Shown here in pieces: positions 21,102-31,829 of a DNA stretch of 64,000 bases. The stretch's first letter is position 1. Each line of letters begins with the position of its first letter. The stretch lies in assembly GCA_948567375.1 (NCBI GenBank), contig OX419761.1:12500243-12564242 (forward strand). Reading direction: 5' to 3'. Position numbers and translations under genes: made by a program. Under the pieces are notes generated by a model. The model ran no database searches. It saw only the letters and a list, made by a program, of their open reading frames with translations, and had not been told where the DNA came from. The stretch is from Lunularia cruciata. Taxonomy: Eukaryota > Streptophyta > Marchantiopsida > Lunulariales > Lunulariaceae.

Positions 21102-21180
21102 GCGATATTACATCTGAAAAGTCATGACCAAATAATCCCCACCGGATTATTTGGTCATGACTTTTCAGATGTAATATCGC
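21102..21180. repeat. Perfect palindrome, 37-bp arms with 5-nt loop
   Basis: gcgatattacatctgaaaag... (21,102-21,138) is followed by ccacc and the exact reverse complement (21,144-21,180). It directly adjoins the preceding inverted repeat. Absence of any mismatch in otherwise decayed surroundings suggests a recent origin or gene conversion. Confidence 0.9.
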
Positions 21181-21769
21181 TCTTAGTGTTTTTGGTCTTG
21201 TTAGGATAATCTTCACGATACCTCTTCAAGACCGTCTTTAGACCTTCTAATTTAACATTCGTACATCCAAATTGTTTTAAAATTATTTCATATCTTACGA
21301 TTTGAGCAACGTAAGGATCTTACGGTCCTTGTTTACACAAATAAGATATGAATATTGCAACAAATGAGCAACATCAAACACAAAAAAGATTGTTCATCCA
21401 ACTTGAAGATCTATACGAGTTCATATAATAAGAAAACTAATTTTGAGGTTTATCTTGTTCATGATTTGTGAAATAAAAAATTTTGCTTTACAAAAATATA
21501 ATCATGCATTGGAGATCCATATATTTTAGAGGTCTTAGCTTTCGGGATTCTCTATGAATTTGATTATATATGTAGGTTGTATAGGGAATCTTAAATTATC
21601 AAAACCTTTGACATCATTCTGAAACGATTTCCATCTTCTTTGGTTGAAGTAAATCTAGATTTAAACTTTGCCGGAACATCGGGAGGAGAAGGATCTACAA
21701 ATTGCTATCTAACCGATCAACTCCTATCTTGACAGTACTGCCAAAGTACATACTGTTCGAAGAAAATTA

Positions 21770-22330
21770 TTCCATGGGTTGAGAGTATGGACCTGTTGTT
21801 CTTCCCTTCCCTTCCATTCCAGAATCTTTTGTAGACAGCAATTGCTATCTCAAATGTGTACGTTGTGTGGCCGCAATATTCAACGTACCTATTCTCCAGG
21901 AAATCTCCATGCACCTAAGGACCTGCACTGTTTTTCAAACTTCTTGTTCTTTTCTTTCATTCCAAAATCCTTCGTGGGCGTGGCACTGAATCAGAACCTG
22001 AATTATACCGTAATATCAGAAACTTCCTTTCAGGAATCTATGGATGTAGACACTAATGCAGCTTTGGCAATCAATAGGTTTTGAAAGGGCGACCGCGTAG
22101 AAACACGAAGGATGGGAAGACCTCATCAAGCCGTACAAAAGTAGAGGATAACATCACTCAGCTTGAGAAGCGCCTTAAAACTTCCGTCATTGATAGTAAT
22201 ATGATCACTTTTCCCTTCACATATTGATCAAGGTCACCTTTTTCATTTATAATCTTATTGCTTGATTGGATTACTTTAAAAGTTTTACTTTATCCAAATT
22301 ATTTATTTATTTTGCTTATGTTGAGATAAC
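21770..22330. repeat. Segmental duplication D, right copy
   Basis: Second copy of 8,916-9,400, same orientation. It is interrupted at about 22,083-22,145 by repeat S, which is absent from the left copy at that place, so S arrived after the duplication or was lost from the left copy. Confidence 0.75.
22083..22150 (-). repeat. Short dispersed repeat S, copy 3 (partial)
   Basis: The minus strand reads 'cttttgtacggcttgatgag', 'gtcttcccatccttcg' and 'ctacgcggtcgc'; the GGGGCTTAGCCCC end is missing. Confidence 0.65.
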
Positions 22331-22449
22331 CTTTTTTCAATACAATTTCTAGTTTCTTTAGCTTCCTTGCAAATTAAAAATAAGAAATACATAACTTACC
22401 AAAATCTTCTAATGTTCCTTCTGTCATTTCACGTAATTCTTGGTTAAAT

Positions 22450-22527
22450 TTGAGTTATCTGAGTAGTATGTACTAAAAAATCAAGATTTTATAGTATATA
22501 CTACTTAGCTAGTGTAACAATAACTCA
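22450..22527. repeat. Imperfect hairpin
   Basis: tgagttatctgagtagtatg... at 22,450 pairs imperfectly with ...tatactacttagct...taactca ending at 22,527. MITE-like in size; no recognised family. Confidence 0.55.
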
Positions 22528-22899
22528 AATTATCAAATTAAGTTTTAGATTGCTTATAGAATTCTTGAACTCCCATGAGAACTCGCACTTCCAAAAAAAT
22601 TCTATAATTTCTGTAAATTTATATGGTTATTCATATTCCAGGATTCTGTCCTCGAATGCTTTTTCTTTCCTGTGAGAAAGAAAATGGAAACTCGTAAAAA
22701 AAAATTCACACTGAAAACACTCCATAATTCTAGGAATTAAAACCTCTTTTCTTCACATGGAAACTGAAAATTGAAGCTCGTAAAATTATAAATCAAGGTA
22801 TAGATTAATCCATTTTAACAGGAGTTATGGAGTTTGGGCCAGACTTGTTAATATCCTTTTGCAGTATTTTTTTTCAGGTAAACTTATATTCCACTTCAA

Positions 22900-24000
22900 C
22901 AAAGGAAGCAGTCTTGAATTGCAAGCCACAATGTGTTCTTTTATACCAGCTTCCTTCTTTTATTTTCGCTTACCAACTTATTTCTTTTATTCTTGTTTTG
23001 TATATGATTCTAGTCTTAGTCTTATTGGTCTCAACCCATGAGGCATTCTGGCCTCATTACCTATACTTGTTAAGTCTTGTGCCACTTTACCTATCCACCA
23101 TTAATGACGTGAAAGAATGTAAACATCTTGTATATTGTATACCTGATATGATAACTCCATGTTGATGTAGTAATAGTATAAATAATAAGAACAGGTCATT
23201 CTCTTGAGTGACTAGAATAAGTCACTACTTGTAATTTAGTTTTTGCTTTTTGTTTAACCTTCTGGGCAGGAATTGCTTGTAGAAGAGAAGAAGGTAGAGA
23301 CACATGCCGTGGTGCACTGCAAAAAGAGAAAATCCTAAATCACTCTAATTATTAATGTTACTAAAATTACCCTAAGGTGATGGTTCACTTCATCCCAAAG
23401 CCTTTGACCCCAAAGATATGTACTACCTTTTCCATAAGGCACATCCTTGGAGGAGTCTTTTTGTCAGACTAATGCCCTTGGTTTTGACTTAGTGTTACTA
23501 GTAGTATTTGAAATTGATTAAATCCATCTTTACACCACTCTACAAATTTCATATCTCTTGGAATCCAACATCTTATTAAGTACAAATCCTTGCTTTAGAC
23601 TCAAGCACTTGTGTTTCTACTTGAAAAATTCCTACCATTACTTGTGCAAGATCATTGTTTGTCATGGAAACTAGGTGATTACAAACTCAAAGAGACTGGA
23701 CTTTAGATTCTCTACAAAGTTGCATGGAAAAGTAGAATTTGAAATTATCAGGCCAAAGCCGTATGTACATTTTCCTTATTTGCTCTAAAGTGTCTCAAAG
23801 AATAAGCAGATCTAGCTGGATATTGGGAGAATGGTCTTGACAATCAGATATTGCAAAAGAAACAATTTAACGTATAGATCCTTAATTGCTCAAAGAATTC
23901 ATATACACATCATCTCACGGAGACCTTCCACCACAATGAACACCCCATCACAATGAAGTCCAAATCTGATGGTTGTGTTGTGATGACCACATCCCCAAGG
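22900..24000 (-). repeat. Block-A related repeat, right-arm orientation
   Basis: 23,165-23,780 aligns with 4,165-4,800 and 39,089-39,720 (tgttgat.tagtaatagtat, tttaaccttctgggca, gagttgcatggaaaag, ggccaaagccgtat). 22,950-23,110 resembles 8,300-8,470. The plus-strand open frame at 22,827-23,165 is Phe/Leu-rich low-complexity and not supported as a gene. Confidence 0.6.
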
Positions 24001-24024
24001 AGAAAATAATACAATTGTACACCA

Positions 24025-24424
24025 CTATCTACACAATTTACACCTCCAAATCAGCTCCATGACGTGTTTTTTGTATTCCTTCAGTTTGTGGTGGATACTA
24101 CTTGCGACACTTTTGAAATTGGCATCACCATGGTTGTGCAAATTCTCTATCAGCTTCATCAATTGTTTAGTGGAATAAGTCTTGGCCTCTAATGCATGTA
24201 TATCTGACCTTAGATCTAGTAGCTTAGTATCACAGATGGATTGCAACTCCATCTCCAACTCTTGTCTGATTTGCACTTGGAGGATGTGAGCTTTGTTTTT
24301 ATGGTCAGCCACAATCATGGACAACTCTTAAATGTGCATCTTGGCAATCTCCAAGGCAGCATCACAAGATTGCTCCTCTATGGCCTTCTCCTTCCAAAGA
24401 CCATGTAGCGCCTTCCTCAAGGCC
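24025..24424 (-). pseudogene. Coiled-coil pseudogene, downstream part (split by G2 insertion)
   Basis: The minus strand encodes LKEALHGLWKEKAIEEQS, a stop, then a 99-codon frame (LQVQIRQELEMELQSICDTK, LDLRSDIHALEAKTYSTKQL) with heptad-like hydrophobics. The G2 LTR starts at 24,425. Reading on past the insertion, the frame resumes at 30,577 upstream, so the two pieces were once one gene or element frame. Parent protein unknown. Confidence 0.5.
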
Positions 24425-25005
24425 TATAAATACTCTAAGGAAGAGAGAAATCTCCAAGAGAGATACAAGAGAGAAAACACAAGCTTCACACTCAATACTC
24501 CGATGCCCCCAAAGGAGCACCTCCCTTTATTATATAGTAAAGAGGAACCCGTCAAAAGAAGCTCCACCCTTGGATCAGATACATGGATTGGTGGCATTTC
24601 AGCAAACTCCACCCTTGGATAAGTTGCCTAGATGTGTGACATGTCAAATAGTTTTGATTGGAATGAATATTTAGAGAATCTTCTTGTAGGAAACTCAGAA
24701 TCACATGGGCGAGGTACCATTGGAAAGCTCTCAATGAGACAATAAATTGGGGAGGGGGGGGGAGCAAGCCTATTCCCCTAAGGGAGAGGGAAATGATTTC
24801 CATTTTCAAGGTCTAATGCATTTGTTTAGACCTCCAAAATTAGCTTTATAGTTTTCAGGCCATTTTTGACTTCTCCCTTATTAGTAAAAGACTCTTTTGG
24901 TGACAACTCTATCTGATCTAGCAAGCCCATCATAATCAAAATCCTTCTAGATGTTACCAAGCCAATTTTCATCTCTAGATAATATGTCTAGCTATTGGTA
25001 TTATA
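24425..25005 (-). repeat. G2 3' LTR (581 bp)
   Basis: Aligned with 30,069-30,576 and with the solo LTR at 32,040-32,792. It contains a TATA box (tatataataaag on the minus strand, near 24,526-24,540) and a repeated AGCTCCACCCTTGGAT-like motif. Both ends are TA...TA instead of TG...CA, as judged against the intact ends of the solo LTR. Confidence 0.85.
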
Positions 25006-25077
25006 AACCTCCCCCCCTTTTAAGACACGTCCTCACTACAAAGTTGTTGCATAGAAGATTGAACTAACACCAATGCG

Positions 25078-26100
25078 TTGGTCAAATTGGCTGCTGGCTC
25101 CTATGTTGCTTCATACAATGGGTACCCTTTCCAATGAACAAGATATTCCACATGTGGATGGCAAGTACCATGGATGCATTTTTGGAAAATGTATTTGACT
25201 TCATATTCCTCCATGTAATCAATGAGGGTTGGGTAAGGTTGACTGTCTTGGATGGAAGAGAAGTGGGGCGGTTGAGGTGCATATCTACATAATAGGAAAA
25301 TATGAAATACTGGATGAATCTTTACGTGTGATGGTAGGCCACTATGCCAATTTGATGAAGAATGGAGAAAGGTCCAATAAAATGAAGCATGAGCCTACAA
25401 GGGCCAACTAACTTGAGGTTGGTGGTTGACAACCAGACTTGATCTCCAACATTGAACTCCATGTGTTGGTGGTGTGCATTTGCATACTGCTTTTGCCAAT
25501 TTTGGGCAATCTGCAACTTATGCTTGGAGTTCTCCACACACTATTGGACTCTAGAAACAAAAGTGTTGACAATGTCAACCTTAGTAGCCAACGGATGGAC
25601 CTTCATCAAGCTTGAAGGTGTGAAAGGATGCTCTCCATACATGATGAGGAATGGTGTGACTTGTGTGGAGGCATTCACTGGATTGTTGTAAGAAAATTCC
25701 ACCAATGGGAGTAAGTTGTCCTACCTTTCTTGCTCATCTAAATAAAGCCCCAAAGCATATCCTCAATAGTGCAATTTGCACTATCTATTTTTCCATAAAT
25801 TTGTAGATGGTAAACTATGGACATGGCTAATTTGGTTTTGAAGAAACCAAAGGTGTTCTCCAAAACAAACTAGTGAATTTGAGTGCCTCTATCTGTGATG
25901 AGCACTTGAGACATACCATAGTGAGAGAAGATTACATCTAAGTACAATTGAGCTAGTTGTAGGGCAATCACATCCTTAGTCATAGGACACACATGAATCA
26001 TTTTGCTAAGTAGGTTGCTACAAACCCTAAGGTGGTCTTGGGCAATTTACAAACCATATCCATGCTTACTTATTCCCAATGTTGTGTAGGAGTGGGGGAG
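25078..26100 (-). pseudogene. G2 integrase and C-terminal chromodomain
   Basis: 25,537-25,322 encodes the integrase C-terminal region (FNVGDQVWLST.NLKLVGP, FIGPFSILHQIG). 25,230-25,078 encodes a chromodomain (DYMEEYEVKYIF, VEYLVHWKGYPLYEAT) with an in-frame TAG at 25,103-25,101 replacing the Trp that normally follows EAT. The chromodomain directs chromoviruses to histone marks. The integrase core lies at about 25,570-26,100 with several frame breaks. Confidence 0.8.
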
Positions 26101-27750
26101 GAGTCTTGTGAGAGCTTGATTAGGAGCTTTAATTTGTTGATAGAGAAGGCAAATCCAAACAGATTCCATCACATTGTTGCTCATCTTGGGCCAATAGTAA
26201 TGGCGTTTGACTACATCCAAGATCTTGTCTACTCCAATGTGACTTGCAATGGCAGAATCATGACATTCTACTAGGATGTTGGTTCTTAGATTTCTAGCAT
26301 TGAGGATCCATAACTTGCCATCATGAAAGGTGAGTCCTTGGATGCTAGTGACACCTTTGGATGATTGAGCACCTATAATCTATGGATCAATTTTTGTAGC
26401 AACAAGAATCCTTGGCCAAAATTCAAGGTTCATCTTCACTTCCACCGCTAGACTGTTTACCATCAGCATCCGAGTGAATGCAAGTTGCTTCTTGCCTTCC
26501 ACATATATGATTGTCATGTTAAATTGTTGTCTACACCCTGCCCATCAAATTTGTTGATGAGAAAGATCTATCTATGTCTCAAGGTAGACTAGAGATTTGT
26601 GGTCTATCTTTACCACAAATCCCTTCTCACCTAGATAGTGCTTCCAATGCTTGGTTGCAAGGATAGTGGTAAACTCTTCCTGTTTGGTGGTATGATAGTT
26701 TCATTCTGTTGGTAATAAATTATGAGAGAAATATGCAATTGGGTGCCATCCGTCCTACCATTCTTGTTGTAGGATTGCTCTTATTGCTACATATGATACA
26801 TCTATAGCCATCCTGATTGGACATTTTGGGTCATACTATTTCAAGATTGGTGCATGTAACAACGCATCTTTCAACTCCTAAAAAGCCAATTCTTGTGCGA
26901 TTCCCCACATCCACTTATTCTCCTTGCCCAATAGTGATGTTAGAGGCTATAAAATTTTGGAGAAGTCCTTGAAAAATTAATGATAAAACCCCATCAATCC
27001 CAAGAAACTTTTGAGTTGAGTTTGATCTTCCAAAGCATTCCATTTTTGAATGACCTCTATTTTATCTATTAGCACTTGGATACCTTTTGCACTAACTTTA
27101 TTCCTTAAGTAGTCTACTTCAAATTTGCCAAACTCATACTTTAAGATTTTGTCATAGAATCTGGAGGGCTTCTCGTAGATGTTACTTGTGTTATGTCATT
27201 GTCCTACTGTAGACTAAGATGTCATCAAGGAAATAATAATAGATTTATCTAAGTATGGAAGAAATATGTCATTCATCAAACTCATGAAAGTGGCTAGAGC
27301 ATTGGTGAGGCCAAATGGCATCACCAAGTACTCAAAGTGACTATACCTTGTTCAAAAGGCCATTTTGTGTATGTCTTCTTCCACAATTCTGATTTGGTTA
27401 TAACCATTCCATAGATCAAGTTTGATGAAGTGCCTTGCCCCATTGAGTTGATCAAATAAGTCATCCATGCAAGGTAATGGATATTTGTTCTTCATCATTT
27501 GTTGACATAGTTCTCAATAGTCAATGCACATGCACATTATTACATCCTTCCTCTTCACAAACAATACAAGAGCCCCATATGGTAATACGTTGGGTTGGAT
27601 AAACCCCTTCTACAATATAGGCTCAACTTAAGCCTTACACTCTTCCAACTCATGAGGTGATAGTCAATATGGGCCCTTACAAAGAGGTGTCTTCCCATGA
27701 AATGTCTCAATTTTATGATCTACTCTCTTTTTTGGTGGTAAACCTATGGA
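26101..27750 (-). pseudogene. G2 reverse transcriptase / RNase H
   Basis: The minus strand retains the RT active-site box FLDD (plus 27,221-27,232) followed by ILVY. Downstream (towards 26,100) come the thumb/connection and RNase H region. Many stops and frameshifts; only frames under 80 codons survive. The assignment rests on the FLDD box and the order between protease and integrase. Confidence 0.75.
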
Positions 27751-28124
27751 TAATTTAATCGGAAAGACATTTGAAACTCATTGACCACATCTTTCAATTT
27801 CTCAAGAATTTTTCCATTATGTTATGCACTCTAGACTTTTCTTATTAGACCTATGAAAAATCTATTTGTCTTACCAATAGATGTGGTCCCTATGACATAT
27901 AGAGGTAGCTCTTGCCTTTATACTCTTTCTTTAACCCCAAAGATCTTCCATTGACTAATTCTCACTACTTTCTTTCTCAAATCCACCGTGAGGTTGTAGT
28001 GCTCCATCCATGGTATGCCTAAAATTGCATCATAATGAGCTACTATCACTCACCACTTTATTGCTTCTTGACACTCTCCTACAAAGAGTATTACCTTTCT
28101 AGGTAAGGATTCAATCCTCTCTAT

Positions 28125-28385
28125 TTAACCATTGGATAACTCTACTTTGTCATTCTCATCCTTCTCTAGTTCCATCTCCAACCTTATTGCAATAGAGCGA
28201 GACAATAAACTTTTTGTTGCTCTAGGATCTATCAACACTCTCATTGGATTGCCTTCTAGCACTCCATTTACAACAATTGATTGTGAATTTTTCTTCTTCC
28301 ACCTTTGCACACTTGCCCTCTTCCTCCCTCTACTTTTACTCTTCTTCACCAAGCCAATAAGGCCACAAGGTACATTTACTAGCAA
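28125..28385 (-). pseudogene. G2 retropepsin remnant
   Basis: An 86-codon frame contains a basic stretch, then GVLEGNPMRVLIDPRATKSL. The active site D-S-G-A reads D-P-R-A, so the catalytic triad is broken although the preceding Asp is kept. It follows the zinc knuckle as expected for gag-pol. Confidence 0.8.
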
Positions 28386-28479
28386 TCTTTGTTTTCAGAT
28401 GTGGTTTCCATATTCTCTTGTTTGATTTGACTTTCCATGTGGTTAAGAGGTTGTTTATATGGAGGCCAAGGGCCACTAA

Positions 28480-29473
28480 GATGACAAGTACAACAATTGA
28501 TGGCTATGTGGTCAATTTGACCACAATTGTAACATCATTGTTATTTTGCTTGGGTCTCTTCTCCTTGTGGGACTCCTCTCCTTTCTTCAACCCATCCTTG
28601 TTCTCCTTAGGGAGGTCTTGCTCCTTGGTCTCAGAACTAAAGGTTGACCAATTCCATAGGAATTGGTCCACCAAAATAGTGTGTCTCAGCCGGATAGTTT
28701 TGCATTGGTGTTATTGCTTCATCTCCTCCAAGTGCACTTGCTATTCTTTGAGCATAGGCAATGACTTCAAAAATAGTGTGAGGATTTTGCACCATTACCT
28801 CTTGGCAAATCTGATCTTTTAATACTCTTTTGAAATTGTCAAGAGCTTTGATTGGACTCATATTGGTTATTGCAACCTGTAGATCAAGAAATACTTCCAT
28901 GTACTCTTGTATGCTATTCTTTTGCTCCAACTGCTAAAGTCTAATTTGAACCATTTGCACAAAATCCATAGATTGGAAATTCTTGAGTAGCACTTCCTGC
29001 ATGGCTGTCCAAGTGACCCCTCTTCTTCTACCAATAATGATCATTCCCTAAGCATCATACCATGTGAGGGCTTTATTAGTCAAGTACCCACATGCAAATA
29101 AATATGTTTGCAAAATGATTAGTGATATTTGTTGTGAACAATCAAAGGTATTGATTCATTTTTTAAATCCAATTTTCCACTACTCCCATGGAACATTGTC
29201 CCTTGTAAGGTTCAATATTGCACATCTTTTTCCATTCCTATTAACAATTAGGCTAGGTTGTTGATTGGGATCGGTGTCATGAGCATGAGTAACTTTCCAA
29301 GTACTTTGATCATCAGTGTTTGTTGTTGAGACGGCTCCTCTTCTTGCATTATTTGATTGTTCTTGATGGTATATATTTGATTTTGCAATTTTTCCACGGT
29401 CATCTTGATCTCCCAAAACTTGTTCAACATCCCCTACATTCCTTACATCAAGTCCTACAATTGCATGATCCAT
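28480..29473 (-). pseudogene. G2 gag remnant with CCHC zinc knuckle
   Basis: 29,473-29,180 is the N-terminal capsid frame. 28,930-28,637 holds the retrotransposon gag core (SIQEYMEVFLDLQVAI, ALDNFKRVLKDQI). At about 28,497-28,538 CYNCGQIDHIAINC is a perfect C-x2-C-x4-H-x4-C knuckle. Frames are interrupted between these pieces. Confidence 0.8.
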
Positions 29474-30053
29474 GATTTCTACACACGGCTAATGTTCAAT
29501 TGCTACTTCAATAAAGGATTAAAATGATCATTCAAGAGGGAGCATAGACTATTGGGACTAAAATTGGGACTATCATTTGTTGATAATATCACTCACCAAA
29601 ATTATAGACTACAAAATCCCTAAACATCACTTCTGGCCTAACCACATAACGGACTCCTACTTGCATGTTGAAAGGGTGAGGATTTGGTACATTTAGATCC
29701 ACAAAATCATAACAAAATATAGATTGCCAAATTCCAGTCTCTATCATATACCACCACAAGTAGAATCACCGGGTTTGGTGAATTTATCACTTTGTCCATG
29801 AATTCTATTCAAAAGTGATAATCAAGAGATACTCTCATTTGCTCACATTGGGCAAACATAATCGTGATGTGGAATGGATCCATAAATGAAAAGCTAGGTG
29901 TAGGAAATTGTCCTCCAAGTACCTCCATCCCATCTGCTCTCTAAAACAACTCCCAAGTCTAGCAATTGCATTATGTTTTCTCCTCTCAAATTACTCAATT
30001 TTACTAGCCTATGTTCTTCCAAGAGGGATGATCTACTCTCTTGGATTAAAACA

Positions 30054-30068
30054 ACTACTCTGATACTA
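30054..30068 (-). other. G2 primer binding site (initiator tRNA-Met type)
   Basis: The minus strand reads tagtatcagagtag directly inside the 5' LTR, one or two changes from TGGTATCAGAG. Confidence 0.65.
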
Positions 30069-30576
30069 TAGTAATACTCCAAGGACAAGAGAACTCTCCA
30101 AGAGAGATACAAGAGAGAAAATACAAGCTTCCCACTCAATACTCCAATGCTCCCAAAGGAACATGTCAGTGAGTTCCACCCTTAGATAAATTGCTTGGAT
30201 GGGTGACATGTCCATCCTTGTCCTATCTAGTTGGTCAAATAGGTTTGACCAGAGTGAATCTTTTTGTAGAAAGCTCAAAATCACATGGGTAAGGTATCAT
30301 TGGAAAACTCTTGATGAGAAAAATCATGGGGGAGAAGGCAAGCCTTTCTTCTTAAAGGAAAGGATTTTTTCTATATTCAAGGTCTAATTCATTTGTTTAG
30401 ACCTCCAAAATTGACTTTAAAGTTTTCAAGCTATTTTTGACTTTACCCTATTAGTAGAAATACTCTTTTTTTTACAACTCTATCCAATCTAGCTAACCAA
30501 TCATAAGTAACATCCTTCTAGTTGCTACCAAGCCAATTTTCACCTCTAGATAATATGTTTAGCTATTGGTATTATA
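30069..30576 (-). repeat. G2 5' LTR (508 bp, TATA region deleted)
   Basis: Compared with the 3' LTR it lacks about 75 bp between the 'cccaaaggagcac' and 'agcaaactccaccctt' segments, which removes the TATA box. Ends TA...TA. Confidence 0.85.
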
Positions 30577-31150
30577 GGGCTATTACCTCCATGTCCCTAA
30601 CATTCAACTTGGTATGCCTCTTCTTCATCTCCTCTGTTGTTAGGATCTACCCCTGATAGTTGTCAAGTTGGAGTCCAATTGGGTCATTTGCTACCTTGAG
30701 CTTACTACCTCCTCCTTCATCTTGGCTTTCTCCCAATCCTTTTCTTGCATGCTCTCCTCATATGTGGTATTGTAGTCCACAAAAGGCTTTCTCTGATTGG
30801 GCAGACCTTGCGTTCATCATTGCAAGGTCTGCCTTTATGCTCCGCAATTCCTCCTTGTGCTGCTTTATTAGAATAGTGTCATTGTCACACTTGCAGACAT
30901 TGTAGTTGTTGGACAGTATAGTGTTCTCACCCTGCTTCATTTGTAAGGAGGCTTCCTAATTTTCTAGAGTAACTTCAAGGTAATGAATTTGAGCCTTCAT
31001 GGAAGTCAGGTCCTCTTCTCTTTGTAGTACTCAACTCCCTCTTCAGCCTCCGTGACTGTTGTCACAATACTGATTCCTTCCTTTTTGCTTACACCAACCA
31101 CTCCCAGAGACATGCTATCTCTAAAGACTCTTTACAATCAAATCACTATT
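30577..31150 (-). pseudogene. Coiled-coil pseudogene, upstream part (split by G2 insertion)
   Basis: The minus strand encodes GVSKKEGISIVTTVTEAEEG, then LTSMKAQIHYLEVTLEN, then an open stretch ILIKQHKEELRSIKADLAMM, ARSAQSEKAFCGLQYHI. Strong helical/coiled-coil composition. The G2 element begins at 30,576; the frame continues beyond it at 24,424. Frame breaks exist. Confidence 0.5.
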
Positions 31151-31829
31151 CATCATGTGTACCATAGTCTTTCATTTCCACAAGTTGGGTCTCCAAGTGT
31201 AAAATATGGGTGTTAGCTTTGACCAACTCTCTCTCCACCTCTTGCTTTTCCTATATGGCTACCCTAAATGTGAAGTGCAAGATTGATCCATCACTTGTGG
31301 TTCATCACTGTAGGGTCAATTTCTTGGTAGGCAAGGAGCAATTCTTCCAAGGTCTTCAATACTGGCCCGAACATGTGGACAACCCAAGACATCACTAGAC
31401 AATAGTTGAGTGGGTACATGAAGAGTCCCTTTGTGTAAGCTGGAAGACTTGGCTTTGGCCATGGCATCTCCGGTGGTAGGACCTACATAACTCCACTTAC
31501 TTGCAAAAGATCTTGAGTAGGGGTAGGGATCATTGAGGTGCTTTGTGCTCTTTGTAATCCCAAGGAACTAGCTGGTCCTCATTGTTTGGGTCTAGGCTCA
31601 CTCACCACAACCATCTCCTTGTTCTGACAATTTTAGGAGGAGAGGTAAATTCCACAATGATCATATCCAAGTCCAAGTACACATCTCTCCTTGGTTCTTT
31701 ACCTTTCTCCTCACCCAAAAGTCTCCTTTCGCTCACTTGATGTAGTCAGGGAAATAATCTACATGTAGCATTGGTGCCATTGGTGTGAGAGTTCTTTTTT
31801 CTTATGTTACAATGAACTCTGCATTTTTT
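31151..31829. other. No recognisable gene
   Basis: Short frames only. It may be the upstream part of the coiled-coil pseudogene, but the frame cannot be followed. Confidence 0.4.

Larger units (their letters stand above)
24425..30576 (-). mobile_element. Ty3/gypsy chromovirus, family G2, nearly complete (6.15 kb)
   Basis: Two LTRs (24,425-25,005 and 30,069-30,576) enclose gag, protease, RT/RNase H, integrase and a chromodomain in that order on the minus strand. A polypurine tract (aaaaggggggag on the minus strand) adjoins the 3' LTR and a PBS-like atagtatcagagtag adjoins the 5' LTR. Flanking 5-mers aggcc and gggct differ by two transitions and may be a decayed target duplication. All coding parts are disrupted. 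Confidence 0.9.

Noticed and set aside
22827..23165. 112-codon plus-strand frame, Phe/Leu-rich
   Set aside because: Looks like membrane protein only because of T-rich DNA; overlaps dispersed repeat shared with 8.3-8.5 kb.
28132..28822. Plus-strand frames of 97 and 134 codons
   Set aside because: Antisense to G2 protease and gag; low-complexity Phe/Leu/Ser.
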